Assembly: GCA_000469685.2 (NCBI GenBank)
Contig: LS997562.1
Span: 30,897,715-30,961,714 of the forward strand
Reading direction: 5' to 3'
Length of the DNA: 64,000 nucleotides
Source: Haemonchus contortus
Lineage: Eukaryota > Nematoda > Chromadorea > Rhabditida > Trichostrongylidae
Shown here piece after piece: positions 50,122 through 61,046 of this stretch. The notes beneath the pieces are model-generated. The model ran no database searches and was not told where the DNA came from. It saw only the letters and a list, made by a program, of their open reading frames with translations. The position numbers were made by a program, and so were the translations under genes. Position 1 is the stretch's first letter. Each line of letters opens with the position of its first letter.

Positions 50122-50438
50122 CCACTTGTCGTCTCCGCTTACGAAACCTTCATCTGTTGTCACTGATTTTAGCAATAATGATCCAATTAAATTCAATCCT
50201 CCTCTTTACTGAGACTACCGCAAATGAGCAACCTGGCTAGTCAACTAAAGCCTTTACTAATGCTCATGTATGAGGTTGCGATTTAAGACAACACCCCTGT
50301 CAGGAATTCAAATGCAAGCCCTTCTCATCTTCATGTATATGTCGTGTCCTCGCCATCCGACAGCCACTTGGACGACTCCGCCCTTCAATCACGCTATGCG
50401 ACGTCACATAGGGCTACTATAAAACGAGCTAGCTACCG

Positions 50439-50685
50439 GGGTACGGGTACATACGTGCGTCCGAGGATGCGCGTGGCAAATTGCGCGCAAAGTTCGTGAC
50501 GATTTGAACGACTTCAGCTCCTATCATTGGGGCCCAAATTTAGAGTAAAGTAGATTACAAGGATCATATGACCCTCTACTGCAAGTTTGTACCCTAAAAA
50601 TTGGCGTCAGAGTCGTACAAATCGTCACGAACTTCGCCGCGTAAATTGCCGCGCGCATCCTCGGACGCACGTAAGTTCCGTCCCC
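50439..50685. mobile_element. 247 bp palindromic MITE with 10 bp target-site duplication
   Basis: ACGTGCGTCCGAGGATGCGC at the left is the inverse of the right end, and pairing continues through GTTCGTGACGATTTG / CAAATCGTCACGAAC. CTAGCTACCG is present directly at 50429-50438 and 50686-50695 at the borders. The core is unpaired. Confidence 0.85.
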
Positions 50686-50825
50686 CTAGCTACCGACAAC
50701 TGGGCCGTCTCCTCGGAAGTGTGAATTATGATCAAAGGTGGAAGGTCGAGTACGTAGTCATCGGACTGACCGAGACCAGCAATCGTTTGTCATACACATT
50801 TACCGAGACTGGAGAAGACCCGTTT

Positions 50826-51095
50826 CTTGAGCATGGGAGACGGGCGTTAGGAAGGATTTTGGGTAATCGATTTGCCGCACGCGGCTGTCACGGACCACTC
50901 ATTCGCCGTTATTACAGCTCTAGCGTTCTTCATACAGCTCAATCGATATGCGATCATTATTTACGCATAATTCTACAATTAGTACTGTTGTTCTTGTATT
51001 TCTTACCTACTGCTGCATCCTGCTACATTCCTTCGCGCGCGACGCCCCTCTCACCGCGACGCGACCATTTCGTTCCTAACGCACCACACCCCTTG
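50826..51095 (+). repeat. Copy 3 of the four-member repeat family
   Basis: Plus orientation. GGGAGACGGGC lies near its start and CGCGACGCGACCATTTCG near its end. The 168-codon ORF 50601-51107 runs through this copy and the neighbouring MITE and is not a gene. Confidence 0.85.
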
Positions 51096-51387
51096 AGCAT
51101 GCGGTAGCAGAGGTGTCGACACTGGCGGCCTCGTCAGTTCGCACATGGCTACGAACCTCGATTCGTACGAAAGCTGTGCAACACGAGTCGGAAGTTTGCG
51201 CTGGGAAGATGTGGCTTAATCCCAGCACCAACAATCTTCGTTGCCTATGCTCTAGCATCAAACTACGAATTTAACAAGCTGGAAGAGTCTCTGGCTCTAG
51301 AAGAGCGACTGTAGTGCTCATACTGGGACTCACGAAACGGAATTGAATGAGCTGGGCGGAAGACTGTCCGAGTACATAGGGTCGAAC

Positions 51388-51640
51388 CGGGAGACGGGTA
51401 GTGGTTTTGTGTAATCGATCCATCGCACGCGGCTGTCGCGGACCATTTGCCTCGTTATAACAGTTCTAGCATTCTTCATACAGCTCATTCGCTTTGCGAT
51501 TACTACTCATGCATGATTCTACTGTTACTTCTTTTAACCCTGTATTTCTTATTTGCTGCTGCATTCTGCTACAGTCCTTCGCGCCTCTATCCCCGCGACG
51601 CGATAATTTCGTTCCTACTGCACCATATCCTCATGGATTA
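51388..51640 (+). repeat. Copy 4 of the four-member repeat family
   Basis: Plus orientation. Carries GGGAGACGGGTAGTGG, CGCACGCGGCTGTCGCGG and CGCGACGCGATAATTTCG. Confidence 0.85.
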
Positions 51641-51654
51641 GCATTTACAGAATC

Positions 51655-51779
51655 GGCTGGTCACGACAAGTCATTGTATAAGTCACTTACGCATTCAATA
51701 CGCTACTACGAATGGAATCGAGTGCGTGGGCGCATCCCTCTGATGGGATTGATTAACGCCCTAAGACTTTACCCTTTAG
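51655..51779 (+). mobile_element. 3' half of a SINE (family of 21396-21695)
   Basis: GCTGGTCACGACAAGTCATT, GAGTGCGTGGGCGCATCC and GATTGATTAACGCCCTAAG match the body and tail of the full-length SINE. The tRNA-like head is missing. Confidence 0.75.
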
Positions 51780-52984
51780 ATAATATCCGGAATGTGGTGC
51801 CGCTCCACGTACACTCGTCACAAACCAGCTGAAGATGTTCCGGCGAGAGAGAGGAACCTCTGTGAAAGAGATCTGTGGAGAATTACCGAAAGTTGGGTAT
51901 AAATGGTTAAGGTGACAAAGGACAATTTCGATACGGGCGAAAATGTATCGGGGGTGATAGTTCCTCTCATCTCCAACGCCACGTTCTAGAGCGCAGAGAA
52001 GGTAGGGTAATCGACTTTGTCTATGCTCATGGACCTTCTTGGCCAGGGGAATTCAGTTTTCTAACAATAATCCACAGGAGGGGATGAACACCGCGACGAG
52101 TGAGATGGTTACACCTTGCAAAAAGCTGGGATGGGTTGAGAACTGAACATTCAGTTAACTCATCTACGACGGTGCTCCCTCCTTTGCAAGGGTTAGGTGG
52201 AAAACTATGCTGCTTTGGCTAAGAAATCTTCACCTCATTAGGATACCGCAACACCAACCAACGCAACGGGCTATTTCAATGGGGAATGAACTCTCTCCCC
52301 CAATGTCTTGAACTTTAGACACCCTCTTCAGATCCGCTCACGCAACATCGGCCAACGTCATAGCGTGTGTTACGAGGCATCGTCTGCATTTACACCTCCA
52401 GCACAATTATCTACTTTGCTCTCCTTCCGGTACTTTTGGCTTGTAGTTATTTCCTTCTCTGTTGTTCTGTCTGTAAGCGATATTCCTCAGAAAAAATGTT
52501 TCGATGTTGAATAGCCCTCTGTGAACCTTCAGGTTCCCGATCAACGTTTGAACTTGAGGAGCTCTAGCGCCTCTGGCAAGCACCTTTCCCCTTTATTGCA
52601 ATACTGTACCATTCCTGTTCTTCCCAATTAGAAACATTGGCGAAGATCCGCAACTATGACAGGGATGGGAGGTCCAATGATTGCTGCGGCGAAACCTGCT
52701 AAAGTAATCATGCGGCTTTTTCGACGTTAGATTCAACAATTACAGTGATGTATTCGACGAAATTGGATTCTACAATTACAGTGGTGAGTATCAAGAAGAA
52801 CCTTCTCGGAGAAACCATTCGGCAAATTCCCAAGCTTCCCCAGTATTTGTGAGACAAAGAAATTGGGATAAGTGGTACCCAATGGTTGTCAAGGTTTCAC
52901 CCTCTTTCTCGGCTTTACAAATCTTAGTCTCTAAAGTCAGGAGCTTCTCAAGTAAGCAGAGCATATATCGTGGTCCGAATGAAT
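51780..52984. other. Intergenic DNA upstream of the KCTD3-like gene
   Basis: No supported gene. Short ORFs (for example 52308-52514) have no recognised domain. Confidence 0.4.
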
Positions 52985-53345
52985 ACTATCTTTACTATAT
53001 ATAAAGCGCTCGTGTCTGTCTGTCTGTACATCGGTTTGTTTGCACGGAAATTCATAACTCCTGTCCCCGTGGACCTAGAACGTTCAAATTTAGTGGAAGC
53101 ACAGGCGGGAGGATGGGAACGGTGTAGTGAACGGAACGGACTCCGCCCATAGGGAGCGGGGTTTGCTCGAATTAAATGTTGGAGCGGGAAAATCATAACT
53201 CCTGTCTCCGTGGACTTAGAGCGTTCAAATTTGGTAAAAGTACAGGAGGCAGGATGTGAACATTGAGGGCGGGTGGCAGGACCGGACCGCGTCCACTGGG
53301 TGCGGGGTTTGCGCCAAAATTGTCAATTTGACCCTAGGGCGTTCA
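52985..53345 (+). repeat. CTGTCTGT-headed repeat with two tandem modules of about 143 bp
   Basis: Head ACTATATATAAAGCGCTCG, then GTCTGTCTGTCTGT. Two successive modules, near 53047 and 53190, each contain CATAACTCCTGTC, a GTGGACyTAGAgCGTTCAAA block, a GGAGGATGGGAAC-type block and GCGGGGTTTG. A partial third module begins near 53325. Related to 44822-45330. Confidence 0.7.
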
Positions 53346-53983
53346 AACTCGGCAGGAGTATAGGGTATAACCCAAACGGTTTTAAAAATGCGATTTGGAT
53401 CGATGGAGAGAATCTCGTAAGTGGAAGTAACCGATCAAGGGAGAAGTCTTTTTTAAAAATGAAGAGGCACCAAAGAAGTTGCACTAATGAGGAAGCATTT
53501 ATACGGTAAACACTTCTTCCAATCTATCTTTTTTATACCCTCCATCGCTACCTCATGCAAATATCAGAGCGCAGACACTTCATCAATCTTTTTCTGTCGC
53601 CGAGCTTTAGTGAAGCTCTTTTCTAACTCTGCTGTCGATCGTTGCGTTGACTTTAGTCAAGAGATTATGTTTTTGGGGTCACATCCCAAGGTTTACAAAG
53701 ATTTTCGTTAGGTAGGATTGTCAGCTGCAGATGCTATGTGCATTTTTACTCAAGAACAATTTGGAATATAGCGCTTGCTTAAGTCATTCAGTACTGCCAC
53801 ACACTGTCCGATAAACCTACCATTCTGCTACACTTTATTTGATAAGATGCTTTTTTGTCGTCTATGAACTTATCTACTGATTGCTCTTAAGAATCCCCTT
53901 ATAAGGGTGCTCCCTTTACAGTTCTGTTTCCATCTGACGAAGTCGAGCTCCTACGGTCCAGAAGCTCATCGTTTGGAATTATT

Positions 53984-56900
53984 ATGGTGGGCCCATCCGA
54001 CATTCCCGAGCAGGTCGTAAGTCTGAATGTGGGTGGGCAACGTTTTGCCACCAGTTCCCACACACTCACATGGATTCCAGACTCATTTTTCACAAGGTTC
54101 ATCGTTGTATTGGTTTTGGATTTTTTTACGTTTCTCTGTACTAAAATACAATCTTTTGTAAATATAGCGATCGTTCACGATTTAAGCCTTCTGAGTGGAC
54201 GAATACCTACGGTCCGGGATGACAGTGGAGCGATATTCATCGATAGAGACCCAGATGTCTTTCGTATAATCCTTAACTACCTTCGCACGAAACAAGTAGA
54301 TTTAAGGTATGCGTTTCGTAGTGGATTTTGATTAATTAATTAGTCAGTTGTCATATGTGTTTCTCCGGGTTTTGTAAAAAGTTTTTGGAAAAAATGCAAG
54401 GACAGCGTTGACCATTTTTTAGCAACATCGCGCCGAGCACTTTGAAACACGAAGCTCAATATTTTGGATTGGCGCCTTTAGTTCGTCGACTGACGCTATG
54501 TGAGGAATTAGATGTCTCATCATGTGGAACCGTGCTGTTCCATGCAATGATTCCTGCACCAAATCTCCCATTTGAGCGGCCTGTAATTGAACGAAAGGTA
54601 AGGAACTGACCCTGTTTTTCTTCAAATAGGTAGTTCCTTCACAGTCATTATTTTTTAACTGCTCTATAGGAAGGGTTGGAACGCTAAGCTCCGAATAAGC
54701 GTTCTTGTAAATTCCGGCTAATACCATTAAACGCGGCGACGATATACCATCTTGGCCCGAAGGGATATAGAAGCTAGAAGACTTTTACATCGGCTGGCCA
54801 CCTCAAGTCATTGTATAGGCCACATACACATTCAATAAACTACTACTTTTCCGAATGGGGGTCGAATGCGAAGGCGCTCAGGGCTTGATTAACACGCTCC
54901 CTCAGGGCTTGATTAACACGCAAACAATATCCTTTATGACTTTATAATAGGTTGAAAGGTTGTTACTGTGAACGCAATTTGTGAGCATTTGGACCTGTGT
55001 AAAACAAGAAAACTTGCTTATATTTACCTTTTCATTCTCATTGCATTGAACTAACCTCGTATGGGATTGCAGATGCCGAATTGTTCATCTTCCTCATCTG
55101 AAAATGCCTCGCAACAGGCCAACACAGGTGATTTTTCAAATGCCCGCTGTTTTTATGACACTTTCTAGATTATATAGTCCTTCAAATTCAGAAAACGCCA
55201 AGTCTGCACCAAACACCGACTCTACGACTTGCGGATGCTTGAGCAAAGCCCCGACTGTACCTGGTGGCCCTGTGATCCTGGAGAAAAACGATGGATGGTA
55301 TTCGAGACACGGGAGTGGCCACAGCACTCCAAGAGTGTATGGACATTGCAAGAAGAGTTCGTATGAGCTCGCTAGATATGTGGGTGATGCGTTTTATAGT
55401 GCAACAGGGAATTGTGCTGGGCATTACTTTCCTGTCAACGGGTGATGAGGTTTCGATATTCGTTACTTCAGATCCGCAACGAGTTATCTCATTTGAAACA
55501 TCAATCACGGGTCCAGTCTGAGGATGAACCAGATCCGCTACGTGTACGTATCGTGAGAGCTCATCACAATTCGATCATCGTTGCTTACGCTTACTACGCA
55601 TGCGTTTATCGGTAGGTCTCGTTTTCATTCACTTTGCATGATTGTCAAAAATCACAAAAAGGAAATTCATGTGCAAAAAGTGATTTATTTTTGGATGGTG
55701 TACTTGAAAAAGCATTTCAAGGTTAATCATCATGATATTGTTAAGCATGAAAGAGTCTCTCGGTTGGCAAAGTGTCTACAGTACGCCTCGTATGGATTCC
55801 TTGATCAGACATGTAGCCCTTAACACCAAATTTGGGCCTCAGGTGAGTCTAGAGGGGTTGCATTCGAATGACTGATAGCAGTAAATTCACATGTTCAGAA
55901 TACTGACAGAATGGTTGCTGTGGCTCTCGCAAACGGAAATATTCTCTTGTGGTCACTTGAGGAGGGTGATACTGCTGTGAAGATTGGTTAGTTGGGTCGG
56001 CTAAAATGCTTTTTAATCCTGAGCAGTTTATCTAAGTTTGCTCCTTTCAGGGGTGTTTTCTTTGTCAGTTGCTGTGGATAAGTTGTTCTTTATTGGCAGT
56101 CAGATGGTTGCGTTAAGCCGAACAGGAAAAGTAGGCATATGGCATTCAATGACGCACAACTGGCAGGTTCAAGGTGAGACTGAATTCAGCATGGCTATTA
56201 GCTATAGGAATTAATCAAGTACAAGAATAGTCGAATGTTTGCAACCATGGCATAAGTGTCCATTGGTATGGGAGACAGAAAATGTAGCTACATGCGCTTC
56301 ACCCTTAGTGCAGTACCATCTTTGGCTTTGTGGTTCAGCATTTCTCTATTTTTATGAATGCTTAAAGATGAATTAAATCATACCTAAATGTCGTTGGCAG
56401 TATACTCAAGCACATTGTTTTTGTTCTCACTTGTAATCCTTTCCAATTGTGTCAAATTGAGTCCTTTAGATGTGGTTGCCATATCGTGCTACGATACCGC
56501 TGGATCATCTCTTTTGCTTGGTTGCACGAATGGCTCTATGTATTATATTGATATGCAGAAGTTCCCCCTGAGGTCAGACTTATTCTACTACTCCCTTATT
56601 GTCTTTCTATCATTTATTTTTCTGCTCTGTTCCTGACATTCGCGCAAAAGCTGTTTCATTGTTAAGGATGAAAGATAACGACCTGCTGGTAACTGAACTT
56701 TACAAGGATCCAAATGGAGATGGCATTACTTCGATCAGCGTTTATTTAACTCCAAAAACTAGTATGTCTACTACTTTAACATTCTTTTAACAGAGCCAGT
56801 CTATTCAATGATTCCGAGGACGCGGTGTCGTAGTGTAAATGGTATTACTGTTCAGATGTATGTGGGAACTGGATCGAAATCGCTTATGGGACTTCATCTG

Positions 56901-59183
56901 GTGCTGTCCGTGTTATTGTTCAACACCCGGAAACGGTTGGACATGGACCGCAATTGTTTCAGACATACACTGTTCATAATTCTCCTGTTACACGAGTTAC
57001 TTTGAGCACAAATCACTTGATCAGCGGTGGGTTTCCTTAAATACTGCAGCTAATAAAATTCTGTGCTGGCTGTTGAAACAGATTTAAAAAAATGAAAATA
57101 AAGGATCTGCTGTGTTCTACTCTTCGCTTGAATTTGAAGTTTCCAATCGCGATAGGCTTGATGATCCCGTTTCGAATGTGAACACATTCATATTTATCTA
57201 TCTTTAGTATGTTCGGAATACAACCACGTGCGATCATGGATGGTTACGCGTTTTCGTGGTATGATCAGTACTCAACCGGGTAGCACTAGTTTAGCATCCT
57301 TCAAAGTGCTTACTTTGGATTCCACGGATGATTCTGTAGATAGGGACTATGCGGATCCTGGTGAGCTTTTAGTGTTTTTTTGTTGAACTTGCAAATAAAT
57401 TTCCATGACAGGTCCCGAACCTGCAAATAAATTTCTATATTGTAGGTCCCTATGGTGACCAAGACGGTGATCAAGTATTTGTACAGCGCGTTGTTCCCAA
57501 TACGAATCAGCTTTTCGTTCGTTTGGCATCTACGGGAGAAAGGTCAGTGAGTCACCAATTCTATAGTTGAGTTTTGGAGGTTTCCGAATAATCACTTCAA
57601 GGAAATGCGTTTTAGAATATGCACTATTCGATCTGTAGATGGAGCTGCAATTTCCTCCTTCACCGTTCATGAATGTGAAGGGTCGAATCGAATGGGAAGT
57701 CGCCCTCGTCGGTTCCTGTTTTGTGGAACCACTAGTGGAAGTGTACAGGTGGGTTCTTCAAATTTTTCGTACATTTTATGTCCCTTTACGGTGTCATTCT
57801 GCTGAACTGAGGCGTGTGTTGTTTTCGCCCAGCGGAGCGGAGCTGACAGATCGATTCAGCGTCGCTTTCCGAAAAGGACTTCGTTAATAGTTTTAAAACA
57901 TAGCAGTAGCTATTTTGAAGGTACTGCATGACGCTGGTAGAAGTACAATTACAGATGTGGGATTTAACTACAGCACTGGATCAATATGTGGCCGCTCGCC
58001 AGTCATCTCTAGCCAGTGCTCAGTCAACATCCAGTTTGGATTCCTTGAAGACATCATCTAGCAGTGTGAAAATGCCTCCAACTATGTTACAAGTACGTTT
58101 AATCGAGCTATTGTTCACTTTTGCCAAGCTAATTTCTTATTACTTGTATGATGCCCATACGCTTCATGCAATTAGAGTTGTAGTATCCCTTACTATTGCA
58201 GTGTCACCGCTAGTCATAGTTAACATTTAATAAGTCTATTAGAAGATGATTTCATTCACTTCCGCGTAACAGAACCCACACGGTGTTTTTTTTAGCAAAC
58301 TGGTATAGTTGGGAATTGAATCCTTGGCTTCCTGTACACGGGAGGTCGCTTATGCAGTCGTAAGAAGCCTATTTTGTAATTCTGAAAAATTTAAGACATG
58401 ACGCTTATTGTTTCAAAAGATTTCTTGAATATGGATTTGCAACCGCTAGGATCATTTACCCGGATCATTTGTATGCGATGGTCATACATGCATTCTTTCG
58501 ACAATGTGGCGGTTCAATGGTGAATAATGCGCGATACTTTCCTATTAACTTCACCCGTTAGCTATTTTCCATCTTCAAAACGTATTGTTTAAGCATCGCT
58601 GTAATTATATACACTCTGATATCTAAGTGCGTATCATATTCCGTTCATGAGATGATGACGTTGGCCTCCATTATCCATATTTTCATCTCCCCTACAGATC
58701 TAAAATTTAAGGTTACAAAGACTCCACTCTATACCAGAATTACTTTCCCCGCACGCCCGTTAGCTTTGAGGGCGCCATTGCATGCACGCTGAATTGCAGT
58801 GTCCTTTTTTTCATCCCAGTGGTTGTACATCCATACGTTAGTGAAACAAAACGGTAGTGGATAAAAGGGAGCCGTATTTCCTTCCGCAATTAACTTTCTA
58901 CTGATTCACTGCATATGATGCTTATTAACAGTTTCTGTACATTTCCAAATAACTTCACTTCAAAATTTGGGTAGTCAAATTTGGGTGGTGATGTTGAATT
59001 CGCTTTTTCGTAAATTTATCAGCACCTATGCGCCATTATCAATTCCTATTCTAGGGACTGAATGGGCCATCTCCTCAAGAGCTGTTGCAGTTGATTGACG
59101 AGTGTGAAATATGCTGTAACAGTATGAGCCCGACTCCGGCATCCACGCCACATTCATCTGTACCCCACCTTCCGAGTTTGTAA
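53984..59183 (+). CDS. KCTD3: BTB/T1 plus WD40-like protein of the KCTD3/SHKBP1 family
   Basis: Cytosolic adaptor; vertebrate relatives bind partner proteins such as the HCN3 channel (KCTD3) or SH3KBP1 (SHKBP1). Exons: 53984-54096, 54187-54306, 54423-54597, 55073-55127, 55192-55379 (donor uncertain), 55472-55611, 55746-55842, 55899-55986, 56051-56173, 56470-56572, 56667-56761, 56856-57026, 57208-57360, 57446-57542, 57616-57748, 57955-58092, 59055-59183. All phases agree. To TAA 59181-59183 it is 705 aa, close to vertebrate SHKBP1. The BTB/T1 domain is at about 11-108 ([29 protein letters not shown]). Propeller blocks from about 242 include [61 protein letters not shown] and MWDLTTALD. An acceptor at 53920 with a leader of about 64 bases precedes ATG 53984 and may be trans-spliced. 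A GTAAAG donor overlaps the stop, so the C-terminus may be longer. Confidence 0.95.
54780..54935 (+). mobile_element. 3' part of a SINE in a KCTD3-like intron
   Basis: CATCGGCTGGCCACCTCAAG and CATTGTATAGGCCACATACAC match the SINE body at 21396-21695. The TCAGGGCTTGATTAACACG segment is duplicated in tandem at the tail. Confidence 0.75.
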
Positions 59184-59386
59184 AGACCAAGGAGGCCAGG
59201 TGAACAGTCACTGAAACGATCGCGTTGATGTTAAAATCGGAAACTGTACCGATGGATTTCGTTGTCGTTTATATGCAGAGATTCTTCATTTTCTCTAAAG
59301 TTGAATGAAATGCAGAGGTGGGGAAAACAAAGAAGCAGTGGGTATCTTGAGTAGATATCTACCTTGGGTTTCCGTTGTGCAACGCA

Positions 59387-59854
59387 TTAATGCCATCCTG
59401 TTTCCCGGTAATGAAGAGGAGCTATGTTGTAAGGGGTATATCCAAAAGTGAGAGTAAGAAAGAAAAAAGAATGTGAAAACTCCCCAGTTTGAGCGGTTTT
59501 AGTAAGAGGGAGGGCTAACTGGCTCGTGTTTATCGCAAAAAGTGCCAGCGATGCCAATTTTCTTGGAACCTGCCCTAGCCGATTCCGTAAAAGCCCAGTG
59601 GCAAAGAATGTGAATACAAGCATCGTGCTGGCTATCAAGTTCGTTCCCCCTCTAATCAATGAATCAGACTTGCTGTGCATTAGACGTAACTTGCTGTCTT
59701 CAATTGGGTTTGACCACAGTAGAATCCTAGCAGCCAGTAGATGAGTGCGACCAAGCTTACCCAGCTCATTGGAGCACAATTGCCCCGTAACATCCAGTAT
59801 GCTTTCTGGTGCCTGCTTGGCATCAGTCAGCTTTTCTTCCAAAACTTTTCTCAT
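59387..59854 (-). CDS. Hypothetical 155 aa ORF antisense to the KCTD3-like 3' region
   Basis: The longest non-repeat ORF without a recognised family in the window. It starts at an ATG directly after an AG (exon junction or trans-splice site). The N-terminal half is hydrophilic (RKVLEEKLTDAKQAPES). A hydrophobic segment lies at about 97-112 (NLIASTMLVFTFFATG) and a second near 121-134. No domain recognised. It lies between the last KCTD3-like core exon and the candidate 3' exons, on the opposite strand, so it would be a nested gene. A second minus-strand ORF at 60188-60409 (contains DPSDRLTEMIVMTLEQAK) might be an upstream exon, but the donor is weak. It may be chance or a retro-fragment. Confidence 0.35.
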   Translation of the reverse strand: MRKVLEEKLTDAKQAPESILDVTGQLCSNELGKLGRTHLLAARILLWSNPIEDSKLRLMHSKSDSLIRGGTNLIASTMLVFTFFATGLLRNRLGQVPRKLASLALFAINTSQLALPLTKTAQTGEFSHSFFFLTLTFGYTPYNIAPLHYRETGWH

Positions 59855-60498
59855 CTTATGAAACGCTTTTTAAATGCTTTTCATCGCAGAAATATGGTAT
59901 ATTGTGTAGCGTTGTAAAGTTTAAAATAGAGCTATCAAAAAATTTATAAGAAGTTTTAAAAGCTAGCGTGGTTTTCCATCTAGCCATGAAACTAGAGATT
60001 GGTGGAGGTGTGGTTGTGGTAATACCGTCTATGTAAAAAAAGCATTTAGTCGTTTTTTCTGTGTCGTAATGTGATATATGCTGTGATTCTGATGTTTCGA
60101 TTTTCCTATTCGTTTTTTGTGTCCCTTCCTAATAGGAAAGATTTGGAGAGAAAGATAGGGATGCTTCAGCTTTTAGATTGTCTGTTATCAGTTTCTTCTT
60201 TCTACGATTAACTTGTACAGAAATGGGAACTTAGAATGAAATAATAAATATTCATGGGCCGCTTTGTCACAATTATATATTGCAATTTTATCATCAAGAA
60301 AACATAGTTTCGCCTGTTCCAATGTCATTACTATCATTTCTGTGAGCCGGTCGCTAGGGTCACTATCTCGCTTGGTCGAAGACTTGAGGTAAAAAGTAAA
60401 TGTAGGCAAGTTATGCTTGATAATGGGCAGAAAATTTGAAGTATTTCAGATTTGTTTTGAAGTTCATTGAGGAACTGGGTGATACCGATATTTATCAG

Positions 60499-61046
60499 GG
60501 TTGCCAGGATCCATTTCATCAGCAGCACTACGACAGAAGGAGACAGGCAACCAAGTTTTCAGAGATGGAACAAGCCAGTGTGTCAACGTTGCAACAGTAC
60601 TGCTGCCACTGCAGTGCCTAGCAAGTCCAAGTGTAATTCCCGTATGCGCAGTAATAATTACGAAATGTTTGTGAGGAAGGAAAGTGGAAAGTGGTCGAAT
60701 CGCTTTTGAAATTCAATTCTTTCTGAAATTGTTGGCAGTAAGAGGCAGAAAACACAGTTCAACCTCCTAATGTTTTATATTCATAATGATTTCTCCGTTC
60801 GAGGGCAAGGGGGAGGCTGGAATAGGAATATCTCGTTCTGTAGTCAACAAAAGTCTTCGATTGCTCTCTGTAGGAGTCAGCTGTACAGCCTTATGGTTCA
60901 CTACGGAAGAGTAAGCGATTTAGAGGTATGGAAAAGGGTGCCCCTCAAAATGATCGTTTCGTTTTTAGCATCTAACATTTCCTCCAGAATTATCCCCCAT
61001 TTTCCGAACCATGTGCTCGCCTTTTTCGGAACGGTTTAACGCATAG
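60499..61046 (+). CDS. Candidate 3' exons of the KCTD3-like gene
   Basis: If the GTAAAG at 59180-59185 is used as a donor (phase 2), the reading can continue. The exon 60844-60925 enters in phase 2 after TTCTGTAG and ends TTAGAG before GTATGG. After a 43 base intron the exon 60969-61046 (after CGTTTTTAG) runs HLTFPPELSPIFRTMCSPF and on to TAG. An additional exon opening at 60499 (after TTTATCAG, phase 2, containing GDRQPSFQRWNKPVCQRC) could lie between. Phases and splice sites fit, but I know no homologue of this tail. Confidence 0.4.

Noticed and set aside
50601..51107. 168-codon plus ORF
   Set aside because: It runs through half of a palindromic MITE and a copy of the four-member repeat; the open frame is not shared by the other copies.
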